This document shows, piece by piece, positions 1 through 11,710 of a DNA stretch of 55,961 nucleotides. Positions within the stretch are counted from its first letter, which is position 1. Each line of letters begins with the position of its first letter. The notes beneath the pieces are model-generated. The model searched no databases and had not been told where the DNA came from. It saw only the letters and a list, made by a program, of their open reading frames with translations. Source of the stretch: Gymnopilus junonius (Eukaryota; Basidiomycota; Agaricomycetes; Agaricales; Galerinaceae); contig JADNYJ010000231.1 in the NCBI GenBank assembly GCA_015501075.1, forward strand, positions 1 through 55,961, given 5' to 3'. A program made the translations under genes and the position numbers.

Positions 1-1220
1 GAACTTGAAGACATCTAAGGAGGTTTCTGTTGGCCAGCAGCCTTACTACGAACGAAGCCAAGTGTCCTCTATCTGCTGGGTCACACACAGGAATGAAGTG
101 ACAGACACAGTGTGTTACGGAAATGCTTTGGGGTGCCTGGTATTTTTGCAGTATCATGCAAATGAGGTAAGGAGATTTACTCCCCAATCCCTCATGGTTT
201 CGCTTAGGCAGCACATTCAGGATCGATTTGAAACCATCTTTTCCTCGCGCCTTGCACGAGGGGCCGAAATAACTTGTATCGCAGCTGATACGTCCATGAG
301 AAGTACACGGATTGCAATTGGGACACAGGACAAATGCATCCAAGTTTGGACCTTTGAATCAAGCAGCCGCAAGCTGGAACCGGTGTATTCTAAAATGGAT
401 CAAAGCGACAGGGAGATTGTACCAAAGGCATTGGCTTTTGACACCAACAGTGAGCAGGACCTTTATGTGTTCGGACTGTACGATGGTGGTCTGTAAGTCA
501 TTCCTGGTCCTGCATCGTGCCTCTGGCCTCATCACATTTAGATATAAAAGGAGTGGGAAAGACGGCAAAAGCATCTCAAAGTACCAGCTTGGGTCCCAGA
601 TGTAAGTTGTTCCCCCACCCAGCCATATTTGAAACTGACACATAGAGTAGCGGGAACGCAGCTGTTGACATTGATCGGAAGCTGTGTGTGGTGGACAATA
701 TTGAAAATGGTTTTGACCTCTACAAGATGGACTCAGGCGTGTTTGTGAATACATTTGAGACAAAGGCGGTCATTAGAACCCACCCAAAATGTGTCGCCTT
801 TGCAGACAGATCATGCTTGGTTATAGGTGGAAGTGATCACGGCCTCGTGTATATCTTCGAGTGTAAAACAGGCAAGTTATTGGAGACTTTATGACATGGA
901 AAAAAAGGAGGTGCCGAAACGATTGGGGTAAGCTTATTTCCCAAAAAAGTTTCCTTCAATAATTCATTGTGCAGATACGGGATCTGGAAAATGGGGCCGT
1001 TTTAATTGCAACAGCTTCCGCGACATCATCATCTGGGCCAGGTCACATTCGCTTGTGGCAATGGAAATTGGTCGAGAAGCAGGAATTTGCAGGGGATGGA
1101 TGGACACTGCTGGATGTAATAGATGTGATATTCAAGCTCATCGTAATTTTGGCAGCTGCCGTGTATTTTTCACAGCAAAGAAAACAACTTATGAGTCTCA
1201 TCAAGATTGGGGGACGATGA
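1..1220 (+). pseudogene. WD40-repeat protein, decayed, 5' end outside window
   Basis: The reading frame enters from the window edge. Proposed exons are 1-166, 212-492, 542-601, 651-927 and 975 to about 1170, each bounded by GT-AG (45-50 nt introns; the first is a multiple of three, so it also reads through). The spliced frame gives blades with WD40 character: 'GTQDKCIQVWTFES' in exon 2, 'GGSDHGLVYIFECKTGK' in exon 4 and 'IRLWQWKLVEK' in exon 5. A hydrophobic stretch (VIFKLIVILAAAVYF) near the C-terminus could be a membrane anchor. A TGA at 892-894 interrupts exon 4 where an Arg codon would read through. Such proteins are usually beta-propeller scaffolds; no partner can be inferred. A related decayed copy lies at 45.3-46.6 kb. 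The assignment to WD40 is fairly firm; the intron at 928-974 is inferred. Confidence 0.6.
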
Positions 1221-1324
1221 AATCTTTTCATTTGTGTGACGAGGACAGGCAGTTCGCGCGGTGGCATGTTACCCCTGGATTACATCACTGGCGTGTTCTA
1301 AGTACTACTTTAGAGGTCCTGTGA

Positions 1325-1862
1325 TCATATCTAACTATCGTAACATCCCGTAACTTTATGCTATACTTAGTACAGGGTGGACTACCACAGATCCACATGT
1401 ATCTAAATCTGTATTAATACCCGAGAAGGCCGGCTCTACGCCCTGACCAGCTGCTACCACCGTGGTCCCAAATACCTCGGACCCCAACAACCATAACCGG
1501 CGGAGGCCACTCCACCGCAGTAGCATTTATCTTCCCACCTCATCTACTTATAGGTCAAACGGCTGACAGCCTTCCTACTTTCGCCTCTTGGCAGCGGCAT
1601 CTTTTCCATGCCGAAGGAGTATCAACTAACCAAGTAATCATCACATGACCCGGCCTGGGTTAAACGTGCAGACACCAAGTTAATGGCAGCCGTCCACTCC
1701 CCATATTGGTCCCAAGGCCTTACGGTGTCTCCCGAGGGCATTGAAATGTCACATGGTGTCTAAAGTGTATTTATCCATGGACCAGCTTGGATCGAACTAA
1801 CGACCTCTTAGCCTAGGGCTTATTGAATCCGCAATGGTGCCACTTGAGCCATTGGGGCCCCC
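1325..1862 (-). repeat. SINE-like repeat with tRNA-derived head
   Basis: On the minus strand, 1862-1786 looks like a tRNA-derived pol III promoter. An A-box-like TGGCTCAAGTGG lies at 1851-1840 and a B-box-like AGTTCGATCC at 1798-1789. The would-be acceptor stem does not pair, because the 5' end is GGGGCCCC and no matching GGGGCCCC follows the B box. It is therefore not a working tRNA gene. Unrelated sequence continues toward 1325 as a possible SINE body, but no poly(A) or target duplication was clear, so that boundary is a guess. Confidence 0.4.
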
Positions 1863-1969
1863 AAGATTGGGGGACAGGATGCAATAGAAATATCTAGGAT
1901 ACTTTCGATTAGACCTGATGACATAGCAACCAGTATTTGAATTACTTACGAAGAGATTAAAAGTTCGGT

Positions 1970-2345
1970 TCCATAGGAGCAATCCAGATAAATCCCATCA
2001 TCATGAGGCCAAAGAATTTTCAGAACACAAATTCAACGGAGAATCCAGGTGAATTCAATGAGATGGTCCTGCTCGAAATAAGTAATCAGGGGAACAGCGT
2101 TGCCCAGATTCATCGGAGCAATCCACACGAATCGAAGCGGAGGGAGGCGCGACTTGGTTGAAGGGTATTCACAGGAGCAATCCATGTGAATTCGGCATAA
2201 TGGGGTGGCTGTAGATGAAAGTCCAACTTGAAGGTGACGGTCCTGTTAGAAATAAAATCAAAGACATGATTTTGCTCGGATTCGTCGGAGAAATCCACAT
2301 GAATCCGAGCGGAAGGTGCGAGTTGGCGGAAGGCAGAGAAGAGAG
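1970..2345. repeat. degenerate tandem repeat
   Basis: A motif close to CGGAGCAATCCACATGAATC recurs near 1975, 2036, 2110, 2170 and 2284. The stretches 2055-2165 and 2230-2340 also align over about 110 nt: both run from 'GGTCCTG' through 'GAAATAA' to 'GGAGNAATCCACA', then a 'GCGGA...GCGNGTTGG' tail. No coding frame is convincing. The array lies between the SINE-like repeat and the Hsp70 pseudogene. Confidence 0.45.
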
Positions 2346-2599
2346 AGCGCTGCTCGGATGAGTGGGAGGAGCGGATGAGTGGGATGATGACGGAGATGGG
2401 AGTCTTCCCCATTGGGATTGTTTCCAAGAGGGCCCAATGGCAAACAAATGACAGTTAGGATGCCCTGAGCCTGCTCATTTTTCAGTGTTTCTTTTTCTAA
2501 TAACATATTATACTATAGAACAAATCTATGCTACTGTTACATTGTGCATATTATGATGGTAATGCAATGAGTGAAATAAGTACGGCGTAACCAGGCGAG

Positions 2600-4700
2600 C
2601 TAAGGTTTAGTCGACCTCCTCTACACCCTCTTCGCTTGCTCCTTGGAAGCTTCTTGTGAGCTGTCGAGCCAGGTCTCGTTGACGTGAGACTCGAGCTTGC
2701 GCTCGAGTTTACCGGCAGGCTCCTCATCAGTCAACGAATTGCAGAGGTTGAGGGCATACGACTTCAGAGCATTCTTGGCAGTTATTCGAGTGGCGGCGAC
2801 TTGGTTCTCAGCTAGAAAAAGAAAAGAGTCCGCACACTCGCCCTCGCAGACTTGGGTTGATTGCCGGAGTTGGTTGGGAAGATCTCGAGTTCCTGATGGG
2901 GACGGTAGTGATATGCTTGCTGAGAGGAGTCATGATACCACCCACAGTCTCGAGAAGGAGCAGGTTTTAGGTGCCAGAGAGAATAACAGCCTGGACAGCA
3001 GCACCGTAGGCAACAGCCTCATCGGGGATGACGTTGTCATTGGACTCCTTGGTTGAAGAAGTCAGAGATGAGCTTGACGAAATGGTGGATACGAGTGGAT
3101 TCGCCAACTAAACAATTTCGTGGGCATTGCCTTTGTCGATCTCGGAGTCACGGAGGTCCTCTTCGATGGGCTTGAACGTGCTGCGGAAGAGACTCTGGAA
3201 AAGCTCTTTGAAACGAGCATGGGTGAGGAAGTGTGGAAGTCGAGAGTCGATTGTAATGAAGACCTGGGTGGCAGAAGAAAGGGTATGCTTGGCACGCTCG
3301 CAAGCAGTGCGGAGACGACGGATGGCACGAGGGTTGGAGGAGAGATCCCTCTTGTTCTTGCGCTTGAATTCTTGGATGAAGTGGCTGACGAGACGATTAT
3401 CGAAATCTTCACCTCCAAGATGGGTGTCTCCGGTGGTGGCCTTCACTTCGAAGATACCTTCTTCGATGGTCAAGAGGGAGACATCGAAACTGCCTCCTCC
3501 GAGATCGAAGATGAGAACGTTGCGTTCGCCGGTGACCTTCTTGTCGAGACCGTAGGCGATGGCAGCGGCGGTAGGCTCGTTGATGATACGGACGACGTTG
3601 AGGCCGGAAACGGTTCCAGCATCCTTGGTGGCCTGCCTCTGGGAGTTGTGGAAGTAGGTGTGCACAGTGGCAACAGCAGCTAATGGTGGTACCGAGGTAA
3701 GCCTTAACGGTCGCCTTCATCTTGTGGAGGACCGTGGACGAGATCTCTTCGGAGACTGAAGGTAAGTGATTAGCACAATATCGCACAATATCGCATCGCG
3801 ATAGAAGAAGAAGAAAAAACTTACGGATAACTTCTTCTCGTCGCGATACCCGACCTCGATGTATGGCCTAGGCTTACCATCCCTGCTGAAGGCCTTGAAT
3901 GAGACGAGAGTGCTGCCGAAGAAAGCTCTTCGAAATGAGGATGGGTGAGGAAGTGTAGAAGTCGATATTCTCGACAAGAGAGTCGATTTCAACGGAGATG
4001 TGGATGGCGGAAGAAAGGGTACGCTTGGTATGCTCGGAAGCTGTGTGGAGATGACGAAAAGCACGAGGGTTGGAGGAGAGAGTCGAGACCATACCATAGG
4101 CGATGGCAGCGACTGTGGGCAGACGTTGAGATCCGAGATTGGCCTTGCGTCCTTGCTGGTCTGCATCTGGGGACATTGAAGTAGGCAGGGACAGTGACGA
4201 CGGAGCTGTTAACGGTGGTACCGAGGCATGGATGAGTTGAACTTCAGCGTCGTCGAATTTACGACCAATCAGACGCTTGGCGTCGAACACACTATTAATG
4301 CCTCTGGTCAGAAAGATGTTTGCCAGAAAAATAAAGATAAAAAATGTACGTGTTATGGGGGTTCATAGCGACCTGGTTCTTGGCGGCGTCACCAATCAGA
4401 CGCTTGTTATCGGAGAAGGAGACATAGGAAGGGATGATTCGGTTTCCTTAGTCATTGGCAATGATTTCTACATGGTCGTTTTGCCAGACACTGACACATC
4501 TGAAGAATGAGCAGTGAGCAAGAGACCAGAAAAACACGAAAAAAAAATGAAACATACGAGTATGTGGTGCCAAGATCAATATTGATGGCTTTTGATTAAG
4601 ACATAGCATATTAGGGGACTGTCGAACCTGAGATGTGGAATATGGAAAGAAAAGTAAACTCTGAACAGGACGGCCCATAGTGGCAACAGTCGGATCGGTC
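2600..4700 (-). pseudogene. cytosolic Hsp70 (SSA type), rearranged pseudogene
   Basis: Hsp70 is an ATP-dependent chaperone. Read on the minus strand, the N-terminal pieces are near 4640-4560 (INIDLGTTYS) and 4510-4375 (VSVWQNDHVEII, then [20 protein letters not shown]). After a probable intron comes [18 protein letters not shown] at 4288-4235. The best block is 3665-3108, with [53 protein letters not shown] and [14 protein letters not shown]. Between these, 4190-3945 holds a shortened second copy of later Hsp70 segments ([17 protein letters not shown]). Order is therefore scrambled, with a nested partial duplication. The region below 3100 is frameshifted C-terminal sequence. Frames change repeatedly, so no full protein can be made. 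The plus-strand ORF over this area is an antisense shadow. Confidence 0.8.
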
Positions 4701-4852
4701 ACAAGCAAACACGTGAATGGCTCCGATTGATATCTTTCATCGTCCTCCTTTCATTGTCATCGCCCGCTCACCTACCCCCTTTATGACCTGCTATTCATCT
4801 CACTTGTCCTGTATTTCTTGTTTTATATTATGGATTATTTTAGGCTTTGCAA

Positions 4853-4925
4853 GTTTTTTAAATGGCAAACCTCTCTTTCAACTTCTCCCTCAATATCGCT
4901 TTGCAAGTTTTCCAAATGGCAAAGT
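4853..4925. repeat. pair of 26-bp direct repeats upstream of the transposase
   Basis: CTTTGCAAGTTTT(TT/CC)AAATGGCAAA occurs twice, beginning near 4845 and 4900, about 54 nt apart, just 5' of the transposase start. It may be a subterminal transposase-binding repeat. I could not find a matching inverted copy on the 3' side, so the role is a guess. Confidence 0.35.
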
Positions 4926-4961
4926 GATCTCTTGGCTCTCTCTAAGGGCTCAATCTTGAAT

Positions 4962-7900
4962 ATGCCATCGCGAAGTACAACGTACGAGTGCTTCTGTAGA
5001 CTTTGCACCAAGGACTCCTCTCTTGGCCATGATAGCAAACCCAGAGGCAAAATTCTCCCAATTTCTCGGAAAGCTGCTCACAAAGCTCGTCTTGCGGCCG
5101 AGGATGAAGCACTTCGACAGGCCGCTGTAATAGATGCAGCCACAGAAGCCTTCAAGTCCCTTTCACTCATTGATTCATCTATTGGAGTAACAGCTTCTTC
5201 CAGCGTGGCTGTTGTATCACCTGTGAATCAGCCCACTTTCAACCGTCCGCCGAAGAGCGAGCGTAGCAAGCACACTCAAACGGCGCATGCTGTCCTTGAT
5301 ATCGTTGAGCAGTGCATCAAAGCATGCCTCCTCAGGATTGACCAGACTCCCACTCTGGAGACTCTGGTTTTTGCAGAAGATGAACTCGTCCGTCTGCAGA
5401 CCTTATTCAGCAATGTCAAGCGATCGGTGGAATCTGTTGTGGCCCGAAAGGCTGTCATTGGTCCTGAGCTATCGAAACTTCACAATCAGATTTCTGGACT
5501 ACGTCAGCTACGTCCAGCGGTGGATGAACCTTTGAAGTACGATTCAAGTAAGTTTCTATATGAAATCTTTTCATGAATTCAAGTAACATGTATTTCTATT
5601 AGGTCACCATTTCAATTTCGCCATCGATGAATACCATCCTCTCTCTCAGATTGCTATTTTCATTGTGGTTGTTGCATTTATTATGATGAGTCTCAGTAGG
5701 CGCCTGAGCGAGCTCCTTCTTGGCCTTTTATCAATCCTCGTATCTTGTGCATTTCGCAGTATAGACAACAATATGACTGCCTTGCCGCAATTCATCCTCA
5801 ACCAAATACCTCGCACATTACAAACCATTTTATCGAAGTTTGTTTTAGATGGCAAAATGACGACCTACATTGTTTGTGAAACATGCCATTTCACATATGC
5901 ACCTACTTTTTCCCTGGGCTCCAATACACCTACATATCCTGAATATTGTAGTAACCGCCCTCTCCCTGACTCTGACATATGCATGACAAAACTGGTGTCC
6001 GATGACAAAGCGCCTCTCAAAACGTTTGTCTATCCTCACTTCCATGACTATGTCGCAGGTCTTCTGGCTCACACAGATTTAGAGGACATGATTGATGGTG
6101 CCTGCGATCATTTAATGCAATCTTTCGAGCAGAAGCAACCTGTTCACCACATTTTGGATGTATTTGAGGCTGAATTTATTCGCGGGTTTAAAGGCCCAGA
6201 CAAAACTCGCCTTTTTGTTGACAGACCAGGTACTGAGGCGCGTCTTCTTTTTGCTTTCAATTTCGACTTTTTCACTGTCGAGGGCATGAAGCTGAGGGGT
6301 GCTAGCCAGTCATGTGGGATTCTTAGTGCAGTGTGCTTAAACCTTCCTCTCAGCATTCGATACAAGCCGGAAAATATGTACCTTGCTATAGTTCCCAGCC
6401 CTGATGAACCTCACTTGACTGAGGTCAACCACTACATATGGCCATTTGTTGATGACCTTGTTGACTCATGGGAGAAAGGGGTCTACTACTCATGAACAGC
6501 CAATCATCCTGAAGGTAGAATGTCTCGCAGCGCTGCGATTCTGGGTGTTTGTGACCTCCCTGCTGCACATAAGATTAGTCAACTAGCAGGACATAGCAGC
6601 AACCATTTTGCTCGAGATGCAAGTGTTTCCACCTCTCGAATGTGAACAGAACCGACACTGATTCACCTGACTGGGCTCCAAAGCATCGCGAGGAGGTACT
6701 TGAACAGGCTGAAGAATGGAAACATGCACCTTCAGCAAAGGATCAAGAGAAATTGTTTACTCGCTATGGTGTTCGTTGGTCAGAGCTATGGCGCCTTCCA
6801 TATTGGGAACCAAGCTGCATGCTGTCTGTTGATGTGATGCATTGTGGATTTGAAGGCTGCACTCAGTTTCAATTTCGTAGTGTACTTGGCCTTACTCAGG
6901 CAAAAGCCGAGGAAAAGACAGATGTTGGCCCTTCTTTTGATTATGACTTTATGCTTCCCGATGAGGCCTATAAATCTAGGGAAAAGCTAGATAAAGATGA
7001 CCTAAAGGATATTGCTAGTATCCATCAGTTGCTTGTTTCTCCGAGGCAAAGCCTGGAAAGTGATGACATTCCAGAGGACAATCTTGCGCAGCTAACAACT
7101 TCCCTCTCACGAAAAAGAAAGAAAGCTTTGGCATTTGTGTCTGATAGTGTTGGCGCTAAGCCAGCTGTGCTGGAAAGGTTTACCAGTGGCCGCTTCACAA
7201 AAGACCATTATGCACAAGGACTTACCAATTGGGTATGCCACTTCCTTTTACCACATGTACAACTACTGAGATTTTCCTGCAGCGTCGGGCCTTCCCACTT
7301 CTCCCAAAGTCTACCCCTGGCATGCCTAAATTTGCTACCATGCATGTCATGGATCGCATCAGAGAAGTCATACATGATACAGACACTCCTTCATGGCTCC
7401 GTTCAGTCCCTTATAACTTTGGACATGCAGCTGCTGGTTCTCTCAAGGCAGATGAATGGCGTACAATGTCAACTATCTATCTTCCAATTGCTCTGGTTAG
7501 CGTTTGGGGTGAAGGAACAATTCATCCAACACTGGCTATCGCATCCTCCCTCCGCCAAGTATTGGACCACACAATGGACCTGGTCTCTGCAATGTCTCTG
7601 GTTGGCATGCATACTATGACAGAACATCGTATGTCTTCCTATCATCGGTACATTACTGGGTGGGTAAAAAGGTTACCGGAGCTTCATCCCGAGATTGATG
7701 GGCGTGTCAACAACCACATGGCCATTCATATCTATGACTTCCTCTGCCTTTTTGGGCCTGTCCACTCATGGTGGTGTTTTCCTTTTGAATGCCTGGTGGG
7801 CCAGCTACAACGTCTTCCCACTAATCACAAGTTTGGTATGTCAAGTACTATCATCTGACAACATAAACTCATCCTCTTAAAAGGTGAACTAGAAGTCTCA

Positions 7901-8604
7901 ATGTTGACATCATTTAATCGGGCTGGAAAGCTAAAACGGTGGTTAACACATCCCGATCGCTCGCCCATCATGAAAGAGTGTGAGGCTGTATTTGACAAAG
8001 CATTTGGGTTAGGACCATTACATCAAGAAGAATCTGAGGATGAAACAGTGTCATCCTCTGCTTTCCATCCAGTACCTTCACCATTGAGTAAGCTCTTTAC
8101 TGACCGAAGAGTTGCTCTTCGAGCACGCCACCGCTTTGATGATACCTTCTTTTCTCGGGCTAGTACACATGTTGGTAATAGCCTTGTGCTTTATCATCCT
8201 ACAGGTGATGTTTCGAAACCCATTCAGCCAGCTTCAATTCAATATATTGTCATATGAGAAAACAGTGAAGTTGTTTATGTTGTTCGGCGCCAGCTTCCAG
8301 CATCATCACAGGTGGTTGACCCATTTTGTTTTTACCCCCATTTCCCAGCCAAAATTTATTCTCCGGGCCTCTCAACTGACTTGGAAATTATTCACCCTGA
8401 ATGGATTATGTCTCATTATGCACGCTGGAGTCTGGATAAGGACCGGACAGTTATTTTAACACTTTCGCGGGTGAGTATCCTCTTTTACATTGTACACAGA
8501 GATTCTCATTTCATCTTAGGACTGATTCATTCATTGTACACTGTTACTATTTCTTTCACTTTTGCTCATAGATGGACCTCATTTTCTTACTTATAATATT
8601 ATGA
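4962..8604 (+). pseudogene. Tnp2/Plavaka-type (CACTA-like) transposase, inactivated
   Basis: The start is ATG 4962, followed by a Cys-containing N-terminus (YECFCRLCTKDSS). Introns by consensus are 5548-5602, 7233-7282, 7836-7883 and about 8471-8571; the frame is kept across each. Family hallmarks are a zinc-finger-like segment (VCETCHFTYAPTFS), the block RYKPENMYLAIVPSPDEP typical of agaricomycete Tnp2-domain proteins, DLPAAHKIS followed by a second Cys cluster (FCSRCKC), and MLSVDVMHCGFEG, which sits where relatives have the DPMH motif. The GPVHSWW...FPFECLVGQLQ block matches the family C-terminal half. Disruptions are TGA at 6493-6495, a one-base frameshift near 6605, and TGA at 8255-8257. 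Terminal inverted repeats were not identified. It is diverged from the second copy at 53.3-56.0 kb, so the two are separate insertions. Confidence 0.8.
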
Positions 8605-9110
8605 GCCCTCATGAGAGCTATGTATCTTTAGGGACCAGTACAGTCTGTATACATGTGAATGCCTGATGAGTGACCATACATCATTGATACAGTGGGCAAT
8701 GAGCGGGCAATTAGTGGGCAATTGCTGCGTGAAAATTTTGCATTTGAAATATAAAATCATATCTAGGGAATTTGTGGATAGAAAAGTATATTTAATGTCC
8801 AAAAAATTTTAACACTGTTCTTAATACTATAAATGTGATGTATCCTGTTGAATTAATTTCATTTCGAATGCTGGATTTTTTTTTTTGTCGTATGCATTTT
8901 AAATATGGATACTCCCTTTCAAAAAAGTTGTGTTTAAAATATTGGAACTGCTGCAAAGGTCATTTTTATTTCCCAAAATATTTCAAATGCTCAGATATTG
9001 CATATGTGATTGAGGACATTAAATGCAGATTTAATTTATATGTGAACCGGCATTTCAACTGCTCAATCTGATTTTTGAAACAAATTTAAAGTCCCTTTAA
9101 ATTAGTAAAC
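8605..9110. other. AT-rich non-coding stretch 3' of the transposase
   Basis: This region is AT-rich and has no convincing gene. It probably contains the 3' non-coding end of the transposon. A short direct repeat (GGGCAATNAGNGGGCAATT) lies at 8694-8722. No terminal repeat could be matched to the 5' side. Confidence 0.4.
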
Positions 9111-9117
9111 TCCCGAT

Positions 9118-9235
9118 GTGTTATTTGACCGTGACAAATCCCTTGAGCAATTACAATTCAATATTCATTCCTTCGCATATCAATGCTGATGAAAACCAAG
9201 AGCTGTCTCTGGTTACATTTCTCATTGGGACGTCA
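9118..9235 (-). repeat. orphan copy of the crystallin-like gene 3' flank
   Basis: This stretch shares TGACAAATCCCTTGAGC, then ATTACAATT and GAGCTGTCTC, with the 3' flanks of the two crystallin-like genes at 9293-9410 and 18655-18750. No coding exon is attached. It is most simply a remnant of a third tandem copy that lost its coding part. Confidence 0.5.
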
Positions 9236-9421
9236 TTGTCTTTTACCCGTTTGGTTAGAGTAAATATTTAAAAGCGCCATATCTCAAACAACAGTTTTAT
9301 TTGACTGTGACAAATCCCTTGAGCGATTACAATTTGATACACATCCTTTCACATATACATCCCTTCGCATACCAAGACCGATGGAACTGAGAGCTGTCTC
9401 ATGTCTACTACCACCAGAGAT

Positions 9422-9811
9422 TTAAATAACCGCAACACTCTCCCAGTTAACCCTACCACCAAAAAAGCATTCATTAGGTGCCACCCCATAAAAGATTCAT
9501 TCCGAGCGAGCTTACCCCGTAGGTGCGGTTGCACATCCAGAGCCACCACCACGCGTCAAGCTCGCGCCATTGGTGCACGCATCGTGACCACCGCCCGAAA
9601 TGTAGAACTCGATTTCACTGCCGACACCAGAATAGCTGATGGACTTTACCGAGCCGCTTCCCAAAGTGAGACATTCCCTAGATGGGACTGAGAAAGTGCC
9701 CTGGTTAGCGCCAGTGCAGCCTGCCCCGGCGAAGAGGGTGATTGTGGCTGACATTGCCAGAGAGGCGGAGGCGAGGAGAGCGGTGGTGATGAAGGCGACG
9801 TTGAATTGCAT
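9422..9811 (-). CDS. small secreted beta/gamma-crystallin-like protein, copy 1
   Basis: CDS is complement(9422..9452, 9516..9811), 108 aa. The ATG at 9811 starts a clear signal peptide (MQFNVAFITTALLASASLAM). The mature part is Gly/Ser-rich with four Cys (AGAGCTG, PSRECL, HDACTNG, GSGCATAP) and a motif order resembling single-domain beta/gamma-crystallin or killer-toxin-like folds; that fold assignment is inference. The unspliced frame stops at a TAA that is part of the donor GTAAGC. Splicing to 9452 continues in frame and adds VNWESVAVI. The paralog at 18764-19150 has the same junction and a matching tail (VNWESLAVF), which supports the model. Acts outside the cell; function unknown. Confidence 0.75.
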
Positions 9812-9832
9812 TATGGGGAGATGGTGTAGCTT

Positions 9833-9966
9833 CTGAATGACCGAAAAAAATGGAGTGAGTTGATGATGATGAACTGGAGGATTAGAGAAAGGCGCAGATG
9901 CTAACCTGATCGAATGTAGGAAGAGGAGCTGAGTGACAAAAGCTCGAGAGGGAGAGGGTACTTATA
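9833..9966 (-). promoter_or_regulatory. TATA box, 5' UTR intron and leader of crystallin-like copy 1
   Basis: On the minus strand TATAAG lies at 9966-9961. The leader CCTACATTCGATCAG then reaches a GTTAGC donor at 9905, and a 73-nt intron ends at 9833, about 21 nt before the ATG. The same arrangement is found upstream of copy 2, so it is likely the functional promoter and 5' UTR. Confidence 0.55.
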
Positions 9967-11190
9967 CGTTTTCTCGAAGACCTTAACCTCTAGAGTATAA
10001 TACCAGACTTGCCGTCTCGTAACTGCTTCTCCAACACGGCACTACCCAGAGTCGTCGACCGGAAGAATTCCCGTCTACCACGGTACCCCATGCCCTCCTT
10101 TGTAAGTGATCTTAATCAATTGTTAAACATCGGGAATCTCATATAGCGTATTCACGTATTGTGTTTAAAGCAGTTGAAGCCAAACCCATGGTGCATTCTG
10201 CACTGTAGTACCTACTTGAGTAGATAATAGAGCCTGTCCATAAAGAGTTAAAAATGCTAGAGTCGAACACGACTAATGAACGATTGAAATGCGAGGTAAA
10301 CCGAACTCCTTCTAAAATTCTATATGCAGAGCAATTCATATGACGTCCAAGCTCCACAGCTTATGATGCTCAGCAGTTAATTACCATTCTTTTCGGGTTC
10401 TGCAGTGAAGGAGGTAGCGGAAACTCCGACGGAAATTAGCGAGTACATGTGCATTTCTTATATCGAGTACTTTAATTTCTCCTCATAATTCGGTGCCAAG
10501 AGTCATAGACGTCGATCCAAGACAAGTCCGAGCCACCCATCCAACGGCAAAGAAAACGGTTTCAATTGCATGCTTATTTTATTTTATGCTTCGTTACCTC
10601 TGTGGAGCACGGTATGACCATGCCAGATATGCGCTAGCGATGAGGCGGTGCTGTCAAGCATGCTGCAGGTCAGTTCAAGCTCTGAGGAGTCAGCCAAGCT
10701 ATGCCGTTTCATAAAACTATCCAGAACATGAGCACCTCACCTTCCAAGCTTTTAGAAAGGGTATTAATACCATACAGCTCCAATGGCCAGTCGGGAATGG
10801 TACACTCAAGCATTGGGACCAGCGCAAATTGGGAAAATCACACAGGCCATATTATTGGGCTGGGCTGCTTCTGTGCGTCGGTGAACCAGGATGATGAGTG
10901 GGTGACTTCGATCAAGCAGTTTTCTGACCTCCGTTTCACATGGAAGTGCGTAATACTGATAAAAATCCCAGACCAGACTATACTTGCACTAGGAAAAAAA
11001 ATGTAGAATTGAAGCTGGAAAGATTCTTTGTCACTCCCAATCACCCTTGTCTGTGTGGCTGGAAAACCCCGATTACTCCGCTCACCTGCTGCCTTCAAGT
11101 GCGGACCTATGATCTTACGAACCTTTCTCCTCCGACACTCAACCTTCCGTGATTCCTTTCACCTGTTACAGGAAGCACTCGAATAACGCA

Positions 11191-11454
11191 TGCCGGTAGA
11201 TCATTATCACTGCCGTGAAGACCTGCTCTGTGCCCCGCTCCACCAGCGCTTGCAAACTTGAACCGTTCCACCTCGAGTTCAATAAACAAGTGGGAATTAT
11301 AGATAATGAACTAGGATTGATGATTGAATCATAGGCCGAATATAACTTTGTTAATGAAACAGAGTAAGTAAATTGAAATGAGCGAAGTTCGAGTTGCGTT
11401 CGAGGCAAATGCGTTCGCACGTGAGAGATTTTGATGACAATGTCAGCCCTGGAT
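11191..11454. other. short intergenic stretch, nothing recognised
   Basis: The short ORFs here have no signal peptide or family signature. I see no repeat shared with elsewhere in the window. Confidence 0.3.
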
Positions 11455-11710
11455 CAACGGACCATTGACGACAACGGCCACCCTCATGAGGCTTCGCCCA
11501 TACCTCTATCAGCGCAACTACCCACTACCAGCTTCTGCGACAATCTTCTGCTGCTCCAATTGTCACTGAAGCCCCATTGTACTGGCCATTAGTACATGTG
11601 GATACTAGAATCTGCTTCTCTGGAATTGCTGGCGTCACTACTGATCAACTCAACATGATTTAGGATGATTACGCACCTCTCGAAATTCATGATGGCCGCT
11701 CGTGCAGGTT
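11455..11710 (+). repeat. repeat R, copy 1 (remnant of a MAG-like gene 3' end)
   Basis: It shares CGGACC(A/G)TTGACGAC(A/G)ACGGCCAC with 16812-16840, and the GTACATGTGG...GAATCTGC...TCTGGAATTG block with 16940-16970 and 22280-22310. In the copy at 16.8 kb this sequence follows a MAG-family coding fragment. Here it stands alone, with no intact frame. Confidence 0.5.

Larger units (their letters stand above)
9250..11190. repeat. segmental duplication, copy 1
   Basis: This block aligns with 18610-20880 in the same orientation. Matching landmarks are the crystallin-like gene with its 3' flank and promoter, the far-upstream block (GTCCATAAAGA near 10240 and 19690), CCAGAACATGA (10722 and 20249), GTGCGTAATACTGATAAAAAT (10946 and 20527), and the block ending in CAGG(G)AAGCAC (11169 and 20859). 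Outside the gene no coding frame stands out in either copy. Divergence with several indels suggests an old duplication. Confidence 0.7.

Noticed and set aside
1786..1862. Functional tRNA gene
   Set aside because: A and B boxes are present, but the acceptor stem ends do not pair and no plausible anticodon stem forms.
3120..3683. 187-aa plus-strand ORF
   Set aside because: It is the antisense shadow of the Hsp70 block, whose conserved motifs are on the minus strand.
10493..11152. ORFs inside the duplicated upstream region
   Set aside because: The aligned copy at 20.2-20.8 kb does not keep the same frames.
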